Below are positions 51,685 to 60,400 of a stretch of DNA of 64,000 nucleotides, in pieces; position 1 is the first letter of the stretch; every line of letters begins with the position of its first letter. Position numbers and translations under genes: made by a program. Source of the stretch: Laceyella sediminis (GTDB lineage Bacteria; Bacillota; Bacilli; Thermoactinomycetales; Thermoactinomycetaceae); contig NZ_PVTZ01000012.1 in NCBI RefSeq assembly GCF_003003125.1, forward strand, positions 30,255 to 94,254. Direction: 5' to 3'. The notes beneath the pieces are model-generated. The model had not been told where the DNA came from, ran no database searches, and was given only the letters and a program-made list of their open reading frames with translations.

Positions 51685-52782
51685 ATGGACGTTACTAAAT
51701 TACTGAAAGACTTGGCTATTGGCATTATTCATTATGAAATACAGTCGCAAAAGTCAACACTTCCTCCCTTACCGTTATTGCCTCAGCCTCTTCAAATATC
51801 TTGGAATCAATTAACAATGGAGTGCATCAAAAAGGGAATATGTCCTCCAAAGAATTTACAAGAATTTGTTGCGTGGCTTACTACACCGATAGAAGAATGG
51901 GAGTATTTCGGTGAGAAATGGAGTGAGTTGGGTTGGAGAGGTTGCTTGGTAGAAGATTTAGCGCCAACTGAATTGAGTTATGATTTAAGCCAAGGAGCTC
52001 ACGAGGCTCCAGAGCTTGAAGATCATACTTATGCGTTTAATCAATTGAGAAATTATTGCAAAGAGATAAATGAGCCGCAGCTATATTCAAACATTCGCCT
52101 GTTTTTGTGTGAAAACCCTATCATAAACGATATTTCATGTTTGATGGATATTGATGGTATTGATACAAAGAGTATGAATTGGGTAAGAGGATTTTACGAA
52201 CCGATTCCTTCGCATTGTATTAAAAACAATCGAATAATTTTATGCAAACATTGTGCTTGGCCACTTAAATGGAAAAACGGGCAGTTGAGTTGCTTGGATG
52301 ATTTGTGCAAAAAAGCGGTGAATGACTTTTTAAATATTGATCAAAATCAATCTAAACCAGTGGGGAGATCAGCATATCAAACCACATTTAGTGCCCAACG
52401 TGCCATTGTTAGACCTGAAGTTGCCTTGCTTCCCCTTTTTGAACAGGTAAAAAAACACCCTAATATTGCTCATTACGAATTCTGGCCCCAGTTCGACAGC
52501 TTTGATCTATATCTTGTCTTTAAAAACGGGAAAAAATGGGCAATTGATATGAAAGATTATCATAGACCTAAAGAACTCGCTAATGAACTAAATCAAGCAT
52601 ATGTATCACAGGTTCCAGAGTGGGATCGATTCATTTATTTATTCCCTAATCATCGAAAGAAGATAGATCGTTTCTACATGGAAAATTTCCTTGAAAAATG
52701 GGATAAAAAATCTAAGCCAGAGTTTACAGCCATGTTTGTCGATGAATTTGTGGCGTTTTTAGAAAGGGGAGGGCCATTTTGA
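51685..52782 (+). CDS. PD-(D/E)XK REase, resembling the pPIWI-RE-associated REase
   Basis: 365 residues, AGAAGGAG upstream. N-terminal helical half, a zinc-ribbon-like middle (ILCKHCAWPLKWKNGQLSC and a later Cys), then a nuclease block: VRPEVALLPLFEQVKKHPN, EFWPQFDSFDLYLVFKNG, KKWAIDMKDYHRPKELA. FD...DMK is the PD-(D/E)XK core. The WP-D-YDL and WAIDMKD pattern is how I remember the REase component of the three-gene pPIWI-RE defence system. The stop overlaps the next start (TTGA). Assignment from memory, not from a search. Confidence 0.55.
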   Translation: MDVTKLLKDLAIGIIHYEIQSQKSTLPPLPLLPQPLQISWNQLTMECIKKGICPPKNLQEFVAWLTTPIEEWEYFGEKWSELGWRGCLVEDLAPTELSYDLSQGAHEAPELEDHTYAFNQLRNYCKEINEPQLYSNIRLFLCENPIINDISCLMDIDGIDTKSMNWVRGFYEPIPSHCIKNNRIILCKHCAWPLKWKNGQLSCLDDLCKKAVNDFLNIDQNQSKPVGRSAYQTTFSAQRAIVRPEVALLPLFEQVKKHPNIAHYEFWPQFDSFDLYLVFKNGKKWAIDMKDYHRPKELANELNQAYVSQVPEWDRFIYLFPNHRKKIDRFYMENFLEKWDKKSKPEFTAMFVDEFVAFLERGGPF

Positions 52783-52886
52783 GATTGTGGGACGATTGGC
52801 TAACAGATTTTCTTAAAGATCAGACACTTAGCTTGTTTCTACTGGGTAAAAAAGAGCAGAAGTCGCATGCTTTCCATTGCGAGTGA
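52779..52886 (+). pseudogene. 5' stub of the REase partner gene
   Basis: TTG 52779 behind AAAGGGGAGGG, overlapping the REase stop by 4 bases. Reads MRLWDDWLTDFLKDQTLSLF, LLGKKEQ, then loses sense and stops at 52884-52886. A well-placed start and sensible first 27 codons suggest a real second gene cut off by a deletion near 52860. Confidence 0.55.
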
Positions 52887-52946
52887 AAGGGCTTGATGCG
52901 AGTTGGGTGAGAGCCGTCGGTATTGTGAATGAATAGGAGGAGCAAA

Positions 52947-53413
52947 ATGCCACGCATCGAAAACTCGATAATTGTAGAGCGCGATTTTGATACCACCTTT
53001 GACTTGACCAACGATATTGAGCTTTGGACGAAATTATTCACGGAATACAAGGAAGCAAAGGTGTTAGAGAAAAATGGAAACGAAGTGCTGTTTCAACTGA
53101 CAACATATCCGGAAGGGGAGCGGCCTTCCCGCACATGGGTGTCCCGGCGCATCATCGACAAGGAGAATAAACAAGCGACCGCGGAAAGATTGGACCCTAA
53201 GTTTCCGTTTAAATATATGAATATTCGGTGGTCTTATGAGGTCATAAGCCCCAATCAAGTGAAAAAATGACTTGGATGCAAGAATTTGAAGTAGATCCAG
53301 AATGTCCGATCAGTGAAGAGAAGATGACGCATTTCCTCAATCAAAATACCAAGATCCAAATGAGCGCCGTGAAAGAAAAAGTAGAATCATGGCCGGGAAA
53401 TGTGGAGGGATAA
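52947..53413 (+). pseudogene. SRPBCC-family aromatase/cyclase, frameshifted
   Basis: ATG 52947 (AGGAGG upstream). First frame: IVERDFDTTFDLTNDIELWT, LFTEYKEAKVLEKNGNEVLF, WSYEVISPNQVK. At the A6 run 53262-53267 the frame must shift; the next frame continues MTWMQEFEVDPECPISEEKM and ends WPGNVEG. Together 155 residues, the normal length of a TcmN-like START-fold cyclase. Either a true mutation, a sequencing slip at the A run, or programmed slippage. It lies 2 bases before the salicylate-synthase start. Confidence 0.7.
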
Positions 53414-53415
53414 GG

Positions 53416-54729
53416 GTGAAGAAAACCCCAATGTATGAAGAGACATTTGTGGCGGGCGCGAAAGAACCATTGAAAGTCCTGCACCATCTGGCAACAAGTG
53501 AATTTGTTACCGATTATCTATTATATGAAGGAAATGGTGAGGTTCGGATTGTCGGCAATGTGGTGGCCAAAATCGAAGTGCTACAAGACATTGTCCGCTT
53601 TCAATATGCTGGTGACACCACAGAAGAGCCGGCGAAGGACCCGCTCAAACAAGCGGAGAGGTTTTTGCACACGCTTCCTTTGGAGCAGTGGACGGCATAT
53701 GGTTATGTGGGGTTTGATATTTGCAAATATTACTACAACTACTTCAAATCCAGTGCGGAGCCAATCTTGTGTATGATCGTGCCGGAGTTCGAACTTCGTT
53801 TCACCCAAAGCGGGGTTTATATAAAGTCAGTCACCCAGCAAGCCGAATTGATCCAAATATTGGAGTCGGAGATTGATTTGCCAACCTATGAGCGGTATCC
53901 TCTGAAACTGGACTATGCTGACCGTGAAACCTATCAACAAAAAGTCCAATGTCTCATTGACAATATCCAACAACGGCAACTTCATAAGACGATCCTCTCC
54001 CGTTCAGTCAAGGTACATGATCAACTTGATCCCATTCTCACTTATGCGGAGGGGACAAACGTCAACAACAGCGTGCGTTCGTATTGCCTTAAACTGGGAG
54101 GCGCAAAAGTGGTGGGCTTCAGCCCTGAGATCCTCATGGCCGTCGATCGCGAGAGATTTGTGCTCACCAATCCACTTGCCGGGACGCGCCCGCGCGGGGA
54201 CACACCTGAACGGGATCGACAATTGCACGATGAGTTATTCACCGATGCAAAAGAGGTGAAAGAACACGCTTTGTCTATCTGGTTGGCGCAGGATGAGATT
54301 CGGAGCGTGTGCGAGCCAGATACGGTTCGGGTGCTGGATTTTATGCAAGTCAAACGATACCGCTGCGTTCAGCATTTGTCTTCACGGGTTGGGGGGACGA
54401 TCAAAGCGGACCGGACGTCATGGGATGCGTTGAAAGCCTTATTTCCCGGCATCACCGTGTCGGGGATTGACAAAGCTTCTGCGTTGGAATGGATTTCGCA
54501 GTTGGAAGAGGAGCCGAGAGGCATCTATGCTGGAGCGGTAGGATGGATTGATTCAAGCGATAGAGCGGATTTGGCGATTGCGATACGCTCTGTTTTCCAA
54601 TACGGCGATGTCATTTCGTTTCAAGCGGGTGCCGGTATCATGGGAGAATCGAATCCTGAGAATGAATACTTGGAGACGGTTAACAAAATGAACACCATGC
54701 TGTCCACGTTGGTGCTGAAACATGGGTGA
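53416..54729 (+). CDS. salicylate synthase (MbtI/Irp9-like, chorismate-utilising)
   Basis: 437 residues from GTG 53416 (GGAGGG at 53404-53409). C-terminal chorismate-binding domain: LHKTILSRSVKV with the base Lys, GFSPEILMAVD, LTNPLAGTRPRGD, FPGITVSGIDKASALEWI, RGIYAGAVGW, AGAGIMGESNPENEYLET. The PLAGTRxRG and SGI-KA blocks match MbtI/Irp9 salicylate synthases better than TrpE or MenF. It would make salicylate plus pyruvate from chorismate. Co-transcribed with the cyclase before it and the hydrolase after it. Confidence 0.78.
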   Translation: MKKTPMYEETFVAGAKEPLKVLHHLATSEFVTDYLLYEGNGEVRIVGNVVAKIEVLQDIVRFQYAGDTTEEPAKDPLKQAERFLHTLPLEQWTAYGYVGFDICKYYYNYFKSSAEPILCMIVPEFELRFTQSGVYIKSVTQQAELIQILESEIDLPTYERYPLKLDYADRETYQQKVQCLIDNIQQRQLHKTILSRSVKVHDQLDPILTYAEGTNVNNSVRSYCLKLGGAKVVGFSPEILMAVDRERFVLTNPLAGTRPRGDTPERDRQLHDELFTDAKEVKEHALSIWLAQDEIRSVCEPDTVRVLDFMQVKRYRCVQHLSSRVGGTIKADRTSWDALKALFPGITVSGIDKASALEWISQLEEEPRGIYAGAVGWIDSSDRADLAIAIRSVFQYGDVISFQAGAGIMGESNPENEYLETVNKMNTMLSTLVLKHG

Positions 54730-54740
54730 AGGAGTGGCGT

Positions 54741-55523
54741 GTGAGAATGGCATGGATTGATGTTGGCGGCATTCGCACGTACTATGAAGTAAGAAATATC
54801 GGGGAAATAGATCATTCAGAGGATGTGTGCCTTTTCATTCATGGTGGCGGAGGCAGTGTCCGCCACTGGTATCCTCTTTTTTTAGAACCAGAGATGGACA
54901 TGCCGTTGATTGCCTTGGATTTGCCGGGACATGGATTGACGGGTGGGACAATATGTAAAACCATTCCAGACGTGGCAGCACTTATTGATCAGTTCTTGGA
55001 TGCCTTGTCGGTGAAACGACCTGTCACATATGTAGGACACTCGATTGGCGGTCTGATCGGTTTGCAGTTTGCCTTACAATTTCCCGCGAACGTAAACCGA
55101 TTAATCCTGTTATGCACCTCAGCCAAAATCCGATTACATCCTGATTTCGTAAAGCAAGCATTGTCAGGAGAGTGGGATCTGGAAACATTGAAAGGGAGTT
55201 TTTTTCCGGGGGTACCGGAAGAAAAGCAATCGCTTGTACTGAATGAATATTTGCGCTTGCGAACGGATGCGGCGAGCCAGGATTTTTCCGGCGTGAGTCA
55301 AATCGACCTACAAGAAGAGTTGTCGCGGATTTCCTGTCCGGCTTTGGTTATTTCAGCGAATGAAGATGTGATTATTTCACCCCGCCATTCACGCAACTTG
55401 GCTAAAGGCTTAAACTGTGCCAAGCACGTGGGAATACCCAACGCGGGGCATTATGTGCAAGTGGAACAGCCACAGTTAGTCGCACACGAGATCCATCGGT
55501 TTTATCATGCTGTTCCAGAGTGA
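54741..55523 (+). CDS. alpha/beta hydrolase
   Basis: 260 residues from GTG 54741 (AAGGAG at 54729-54734). Oxyanion region FIHGGGGSVRHW, nucleophile GHSIGG, acid Asp in SANEDVIISPRHS, His in NAGHYVQVEQP. Complete catalytic triad of the esterase/lactonase/C-C hydrolase superfamily. Overlaps closely with the salicylate-synthase gene, so it belongs to the same pathway; substrate unknown. Confidence 0.85.
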   Translation: MRMAWIDVGGIRTYYEVRNIGEIDHSEDVCLFIHGGGGSVRHWYPLFLEPEMDMPLIALDLPGHGLTGGTICKTIPDVAALIDQFLDALSVKRPVTYVGHSIGGLIGLQFALQFPANVNRLILLCTSAKIRLHPDFVKQALSGEWDLETLKGSFFPGVPEEKQSLVLNEYLRLRTDAASQDFSGVSQIDLQEELSRISCPALVISANEDVIISPRHSRNLAKGLNCAKHVGIPNAGHYVQVEQPQLVAHEIHRFYHAVPE

Positions 55524-55581
55524 CCTTGCAGGCATTGATTAGGTCCAGGCAAGAAAAATAATTTGTTAAAGGATGTTGGTT

Positions 55582-56223
55582 ATGAAATCAACACAAATTA
55601 ACGAATATTACAAAAAGAAATACTCCACGCTAAAACCTTCCCAATATGAATGGACGTCCGGTACGGCTTCGCCGAAGCTGATCAACATGGTCGAAACGGG
55701 GGTTATCCCAGAAGGGGCCAAGATATTGGATATCGGTTGCGGTATTGGAACCGAGGCGGTTTATTTGGCGTTGAATGGCTATGATGTAACTGGATTGGAC
55801 ATATCAAAGGACGCGATAGAAAAAGGGAAACAATTGGCCGAATTTTATGGTGTGGAGGTCAATTGGCTGGTAGCTGATGTGCTGGGCATTCCCATTAAAA
55901 GTGATAGCATCGACGTTGTCACGGACCGTGGCTGTTTTCATTGTATCCGAGCTGAGCAAAGGGAAAAGTTCGCCAACGAAATCGCCCGTGTGCTAAAGCA
56001 AGGCGGATTGTATACCATGAGTTGCTTTTCAAACCAGGTTCCCGGTAACCCATATCCGGTGGAGACAGACCATTTCGTGATCAACCATTTTGGGGTGTCC
56101 AGCAAGGAAATTTTGGAAACGTTTAGTGCCAGCTTTTCATGTGAAAAATTAGAACTGATCACAAACAGCAAAGCCGGGGAAAAGGGATTTTACGGTTGGC
56201 ATAGTATGTGGTACAAGTTGTGA
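55582..56223 (+). CDS. SAM-dependent methyltransferase (class I)
   Basis: 213 residues from ATG 55582 (AAAGGA at 55568-55573; the ATG at 55573 is too close). SAM motif I ILDIGCGIGTEAVYLALNG, then VTGLDISKDAIEKG, VADVLGIPI and LKQGGLYTMSCF. Likely methylates a small molecule. Last gene of the salicylate cluster. The target is not evident. Confidence 0.85.
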   Translation: MKSTQINEYYKKKYSTLKPSQYEWTSGTASPKLINMVETGVIPEGAKILDIGCGIGTEAVYLALNGYDVTGLDISKDAIEKGKQLAEFYGVEVNWLVADVLGIPIKSDSIDVVTDRGCFHCIRAEQREKFANEIARVLKQGGLYTMSCFSNQVPGNPYPVETDHFVINHFGVSSKEILETFSASFSCEKLELITNSKAGEKGFYGWHSMWYKL

Positions 56224-56736
56224 TTCAGTTCGTACATCGGGACTAGCTGTGGAACAATACCCTTCTTGAATTAATCAGTGCTTTTCTGCACCAGCTTGCC
56301 TACGATGGTTGAATTGGTGAGCTTGGGCAAGCTAAAGATATAAGGATTGGCATGTGCCCCTGCTGTGTGAAGGAAAGCGGTGGGGGTATATTTTTTGTTG
56401 ATGATCAAAATGAGGTTGGGGGCGTAAGAAAATGTAGTCCGAGATAATGCAAAGATGTATTCTTAGGGTAAACCAGAGTAGATTTGGAACAGTGAATAAT
56501 CCTATGTTTCTGAGGGTATTTCAATTTAAGTACATTAGAATTCAATGGATTATGGGGTGAAGACACACTGGCAAAAGCAAAGTATGATTTGGCAATTTAA
56601 TAAGCCTAACAATTGGAGATTAATCGATCATGCTTGTGCAATTCATAGTAGTCGAGCAATCGAAGAGATCGTTAAACGATGAGAGGAGACGACTGAAAAG
56701 AGGTAAGGAAAGGGTGATAGAATAACCACTTCATTT
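56224..56736. other. intergenic region, possible remnants
   Basis: About 510 bases. A hairpin-like CCCCTGCT...AGCGGTGGGG near 56354-56388 followed by T residues may terminate the cluster. An open stretch of about 43 codons ending near 56682 (NKPNNWRLIDHACAIHSSRA) has no ribosome site; possibly a gene fragment. Nothing else is seen. Confidence 0.35.
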
Positions 56737-57228
56737 CTAATTTGAAGTATTTAAATAGTTTTTGAGCGCATGGATTGCTTCTATTATTTTTTCGATTTCA
56801 TCTTTATAATTTCTTTTTCGTCTTGCATGAAGAAGTACAGGACGAACTGATTCGATCGATCTCCCAAACTGATACATCCAATCATATCGGGGAACCATCC
56901 ATGTATGGAAATGGTGTGTAGTATCTTCATTATAGAAATAGTAGACTTGTTCAATCCCTAAGACTTTGCGTTGTGCTTTTCGAATCAGATGAAGTGTATG
57001 AATATAATCGTTTAGCTCTTCTTCTGTAAGCTCATCTAGACACTTAACATGCCTTTTTGAAGCTAAAATTACAAGACCTCGAATAGGGTATGCAACATCT
57101 TGATGAGCATGAAAAAACTTTGTTTCATAGATTGTGCCCCCATTTGGCTGTACTGTTCCTTCTACAATAGCACAGCTTAAACAATGAACAGTAATCTTAC
57201 GGCCGTCTGCTAAAGTAATGTTTTTCAA
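56737..57228 (-). CDS. HIT-like protein
   Basis: 163 residues. Histidine-triad fold: CLSCAIVEG at the start, LVILASKRHVKCLDELTEEE, and the active-site region YFYNEDTTHHFHTWMVPR. The triad reads H-F-H-T-W: the third His of HxHxHxx is replaced, as in GalT-like branches where it is Gln. HIT proteins hydrolyse or transfer nucleotidyl groups. Monocistronic on the minus strand. Confidence 0.75.
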   Translation of the reverse strand: MKNITLADGRKITVHCLSCAIVEGTVQPNGGTIYETKFFHAHQDVAYPIRGLVILASKRHVKCLDELTEEELNDYIHTLHLIRKAQRKVLGIEQVYYFYNEDTTHHFHTWMVPRYDWMYQFGRSIESVRPVLLHARRKRNYKDEIEKIIEAIHALKNYLNTSN

Positions 57229-57405
57229 ATATTACTCACCCTGTTTTAAGTTTATCATTATTTAAGTGATGCCAATACTTAATTCTTTCTTAGAGTTGAA
57301 AATGTTTGATTGTGTTGTTAAATGTGTTTACCAAAGCACATTTAAAAGGGTATAATAATAGTGCATGGTGCATATAATAAAAAGATGAAAAGGAGATGGA
57401 AAAGG

Positions 57406-57795
57406 ATGGGGTTGGCTATGACAGCCAAGAGACGTGTAACTACAGATATTCTAAGGTTCCTTAATGATCGAGTCTTATCTGTCACTCAATTAACCCGAAG
57501 TAAAAAATTGACTGAGATTCTTGATTCCTATTCCCAAGAGAAAAGTACAGATGTGTATGTGATTCAAAATGTAAAGAAGCCTGGAAAAGCGGTTATTGCT
57601 GATCTGAAGTATTTTGAGGAGCTTTTGGCATATAAAGAAGCTGTTGATTGGGCGTTGGATCACGCTATTGAGGAAATTGCCTTAGAGAGAAAAGAGACAA
57701 TCGCCGATATTCCTCTTCCTCAAGTAATTCAAGACAACCAACTGGATTTGAATTACATTATGAAGTTGGTTGATGAGGTGGAAGAGGAAGACTGA
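57406..57795 (+). CDS. type II antitoxin (RelB/Phd-like)
   Basis: 129 residues from ATG 57406 (AGGAGATGG about 9 bases upstream). N-terminal DNA-binding part TDILRFLNDRVLSVTQLTRS, then TDVYVIQNVKKPGKAVIADL as in Phd/YefM, and an acidic C-terminal toxin-binding tail ending VDEVEEED. The stop overlaps the toxin start (TGATG). Likely represses its own promoter with the toxin. Confidence 0.75.
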   Translation: MGLAMTAKRRVTTDILRFLNDRVLSVTQLTRSKKLTEILDSYSQEKSTDVYVIQNVKKPGKAVIADLKYFEELLAYKEAVDWALDHAIEEIALERKETIADIPLPQVIQDNQLDLNYIMKLVDEVEEED

Positions 57796-58166
57796 TGAGG
57801 ATAGCTCAACAAATAAATGAATTATTAAAACCATATCAAGTCGAAGTTCATTTTACAAAAGAGTCACTCAATGATTTAAGTAGCTATGATAAAAACCAAC
57901 AAGAAAAAATTATCGCTTTGATTATTAAAAGGGGAATGAGAGGGCCGTTAATAAAACCCCAGGGGATCGGTGAACCATTGAGAGATGAGCTTAAAGGCTA
58001 TACCAAAATAAAACCTAAGAATATGGCTTTACGCATTGTGTATCGTCCGGTGGTTAATGACGAAATGATACGCATGGAGATCATTGCGATTGGTCCGAGG
58101 GATAAGGAAAAGGTTTATCGTTTGGCAGCAAGACGATTGCAATTTTTTGACCAACAGAGGGAATAG
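57795..58166 (+). CDS. RelE/ParE-family toxin
   Basis: 123 residues, coupled to the antitoxin. VHFTKESLNDLSSYDKNQQE, GIGEPLRDELKGYTKIKPKN, ALRIVYRPVVND, IIAIGPRDKEKVYRLAARR: the RelE fold with its conserved LKGY and R-V-Y core. Ribosome-dependent mRNA cleavage is the usual activity; gyrase poisoning is the ParE alternative. Confidence 0.82.
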   Translation: MRIAQQINELLKPYQVEVHFTKESLNDLSSYDKNQQEKIIALIIKRGMRGPLIKPQGIGEPLRDELKGYTKIKPKNMALRIVYRPVVNDEMIRMEIIAIGPRDKEKVYRLAARRLQFFDQQRE

Positions 58167-58194
58167 GTGAATCTAAACAAAGAGATCAATTAGT

Positions 58195-58320
58195 ACAGTG
58201 ACCCAGAGTAGATCCGGCATTGCCAAAAGTAAATCGCGAGCTTTCGCGTTTTTTTTGCTGTTTTGGGAATTAAAACGAACCAAAATTGGACTTTTGACCA
58301 TATTTAGGCTATCTGTTTTT
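58195..58320. other. sequence resembling the DNA beyond attR
   Basis: TCGCGAGCTTTCGCGTTTTTTTTGCTGTTTTGGGAA, CCAAAATTGGACTTTTGACCATATTT in pieces parallels 36800-36890 (CGCGAGATTTCGCGGTTTTTTGCTGTT, CCAAAATTGGCCGTTTGACCACATTT). Contains a terminator (58233-58255). Could be the border of another lost element. Confidence 0.45.
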
Positions 58321-58444
58321 AGCAAAAGAGAGTTATTTTTTGGGGGAGTATAAGCCTGCCACAGGTGTTTGCTGGATGGACATTCTTCCTTTAAAAATAT
58401 GTTGTGGAATAAGGATGTTATGATTATGAAGTGGTTCGAATGGG

Positions 58445-58957
58445 TTGGAGGATGTACATGTTGATGCCAGAGTGGCTTATTTATTAACCTTGACAGATAA
58501 AGCTCTGAATAAAATAGAAGATTACGAGTGGTATCCTTTGGTAAGAGAAGCGATCGATATATGCTGGGAATGGATCGAAGAGAAGAAGTATAGTGGAGAA
58601 GATCTTTATGAGATTTTAGATAATGAGGATGAAGATGGGTTAATTTATATTGAAGGGGTGGCCTATGGTGAAAACCCATATGGCCCACAGGCAAGATTGG
58701 TTTGGTCTTGTGTAGTTGATGCGGTATGTTATACAGCTTGGAAGGCCTATCAACATGAAAATGAAACGTCTATGCCACAACCCATTGGAATGGTCAGTGA
58801 TAAATATATTGATGATGAATTTATGGGAAAAATTAAAAAAATAGAAGGGTATCAAGAAAGTTTGGCAGAGCATTTAAAACAGGTTTTGCTCGAACATTAT
58901 TCACTGGCAAGTAGCGATAAAAAGATAAAGAGATCCGAAATTTTGAGTCGGATTTGA
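58445..58957 (+). CDS. Imm6-like immunity protein, start uncertain
   Basis: 170 codons from TTG 58445. DKALNKIEDYEWYPLVREAI, WEWIEEKKYSGEDLYEILDN, EDEDGLIYIEG and ARLVWSCVVDAVCYTAWKAY match the Imm6 family as I recall it. The TTG has no ribosome site. MKWFEWVG, encoded from ATG 58426 behind AAGGA in another frame, looks like the true N-terminus, so a one-base shift near 58447 is suspected. An orphan: no toxin gene is adjacent. GTG 58475 is another possible start. Confidence 0.6.
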   Translation: MEDVHVDARVAYLLTLTDKALNKIEDYEWYPLVREAIDICWEWIEEKKYSGEDLYEILDNEDEDGLIYIEGVAYGENPYGPQARLVWSCVVDAVCYTAWKAYQHENETSMPQPIGMVSDKYIDDEFMGKIKKIEGYQESLAEHLKQVLLEHYSLASSDKKIKRSEILSRI

Positions 58958-58978
58958 ATATGTCTGTAGTCTAAATAG

Positions 58979-59013
58979 AAGGCTTTCCTTTGTAGAGGAT
59001 AAGCCTTTTTTAT
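58979..59013 (+). terminator. Rho-independent terminator
   Basis: AAGGCTT (58979-58985) pairs with AAGCCTT (59001-59007), then TTTT. Confidence 0.7.
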
Positions 59014-59325
59014 GCTTAGGCCAGATAACGATTCCGCTCCTCATTGGTGTGTATGGGATCCAGATTGCCAAATTCTTTACTGATCAAGCTTGAACCAAGA
59101 GCTTACATTGTTTATGTGTTTATGTCCATAAGTGATTTCTGGCCAAGAGGTTATTCAACGTGGAAATCATGCAAAGTAAGAGTCTTATTAAATAAATTTA
59201 TATTTTAGAAAAGTTTTTGTAACGATTCGTATATATTATAAAAGGGATGAAACTAATGCATTAGTAATGTTGAGTTTGTTAAAATGTTTAGTTCTTTCAT
59301 TAATCATTGGTAGGAGGCTTTTTGT
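59014..59325. other. intergenic region, no gene seen
   Basis: About 310 AT-rich bases. TTTTGTAACG and TATATTATAAAAGGG near 59213-59245 may hold a promoter for the gene at 59326. Confidence 0.35.
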
Positions 59326-59556
59326 GTGTACAGGATTTTAACCGGAGCCATCTTTTGTTTGATCTCTTCAATCTTATTTGCCACTCGTTACATTGCCGCT
59401 GCAATTTTAAACACAAGAGTAGAAGTAGGTTCGAATTTCCCTTATTTCCTTGAATTATTAGGGAGTGAGTTGCAAATCGCAAGCATTATTACACTGCTTA
59501 TCGGGATTGGGTATATTGTTCTAGGGGAAATCGAGGTGAAAAAAGGAATGAAATAA
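59326..59556 (+). CDS. small membrane protein
   Basis: 76 residues from GTG 59326 (GGAGG at 59312-59316). Two hydrophobic segments (LTGAIFCLISSILFATRY, SIITLLIGIGYIVLGEIEV). Precedes the ABC exporter genes by 125 bases; may be an accessory, but no family is recognised. Confidence 0.6.
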   Translation: MYRILTGAIFCLISSILFATRYIAAAILNTRVEVGSNFPYFLELLGSELQIASIITLLIGIGYIVLGEIEVKKGMK

Positions 59557-59681
59557 TGGCTTAAGGTCACATTTTGGAGAGAGATATTATGATAACAAGT
59601 CCTAGAAGGGTTATGAATCATTTATGTGTTTTGGGATAGATTTACGGAATGATTGTGTATAACGAAAAAAAGAAAAGTTGA

Positions 59682-60398
59682 ATGGGGCTGGCTTCATATA
59701 TGTTAGCGATATGTAAAAAGGAATTTTTCGCTTTGTTTCGTGGTTTTAAATCCATTTTTATATTAGTTGTGTTTATTGGGTTTTCTTACTTTATTGCTGA
59801 TGTTGTTGGGGAAAATCTTAACGACCTTTCTTCAGATGGATTGTCTCAAATCGAAATGGGATCTCCTTATGCAGCAGGATTACGATTTCTGGTAATCGGG
59901 TTGGGTTTCTTATTTGTATGTCTCCTTTCTCATGACATCGTGAATAAAGAGATCGAAACCCAGACGATTCGTTTTTTGGTGACCAAGTCTAGTCGTTCCT
60001 CCATTATCTTAGGGAAGTACTTGGGTACCGTTTTCTTTTGGAGCACGATTTTATGTCTGTCGTATATCCCAATTGCTTTTGTTTCCAAAACCATCGACAT
60101 TCATCTACTAGGGAGTTTAGTTTGCTTTGTGTCTTTTGTGATTAGTTGGACGATATTGTTGTCCACAATTATTTACCGATCTTCATATACATTATTAATA
60201 GGGATTATTGCAAGTATTCTCTATCCTGTTGTCGGTGTGTTATCCCTTGCTAAAAATGGGGTGATTTGGGATGTTTTACGTTATCTTACTCCATATCATT
60301 ATCTTCTCTTAAAAGGTTATTGGGGACTTCTACCGCTGTTGATCAGCTTGTTACTGGTTTTCGTTGCAACAATAATTTTCTCGAGAAAGGATTTATAA
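59682..60398 (+). CDS. ABC-2-type transporter permease
   Basis: 238 residues with six hydrophobic segments. N-terminal CKKEFFALFRGFKSIFILVV, the typical ABC-2 start, and VNKEIETQTIRFLVTKSSRS in the first cytoplasmic loop. Start chosen at ATG 59682, though its ribosome site is weak; ATG 59700 is an alternative. The ATPase follows after 2 bases. An exporter of peptide, drug or lipid; substrate unknown. Confidence 0.82.
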   Translation: MGLASYMLAICKKEFFALFRGFKSIFILVVFIGFSYFIADVVGENLNDLSSDGLSQIEMGSPYAAGLRFLVIGLGFLFVCLLSHDIVNKEIETQTIRFLVTKSSRSSIILGKYLGTVFFWSTILCLSYIPIAFVSKTIDIHLLGSLVCFVSFVISWTILLSTIIYRSSYTLLIGIIASILYPVVGVLSLAKNGVIWDVLRYLTPYHYLLLKGYWGLLPLLISLLLVFVATIIFSRKDL

Positions 60399-60400
60399 CA

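Noticed and set aside
58173..58694. Minus-strand ORF of 173 codons.
   Set aside because: Overlaps the Imm6-like gene and a terminator; His/Leu/Ser-rich shadow without ribosome site.
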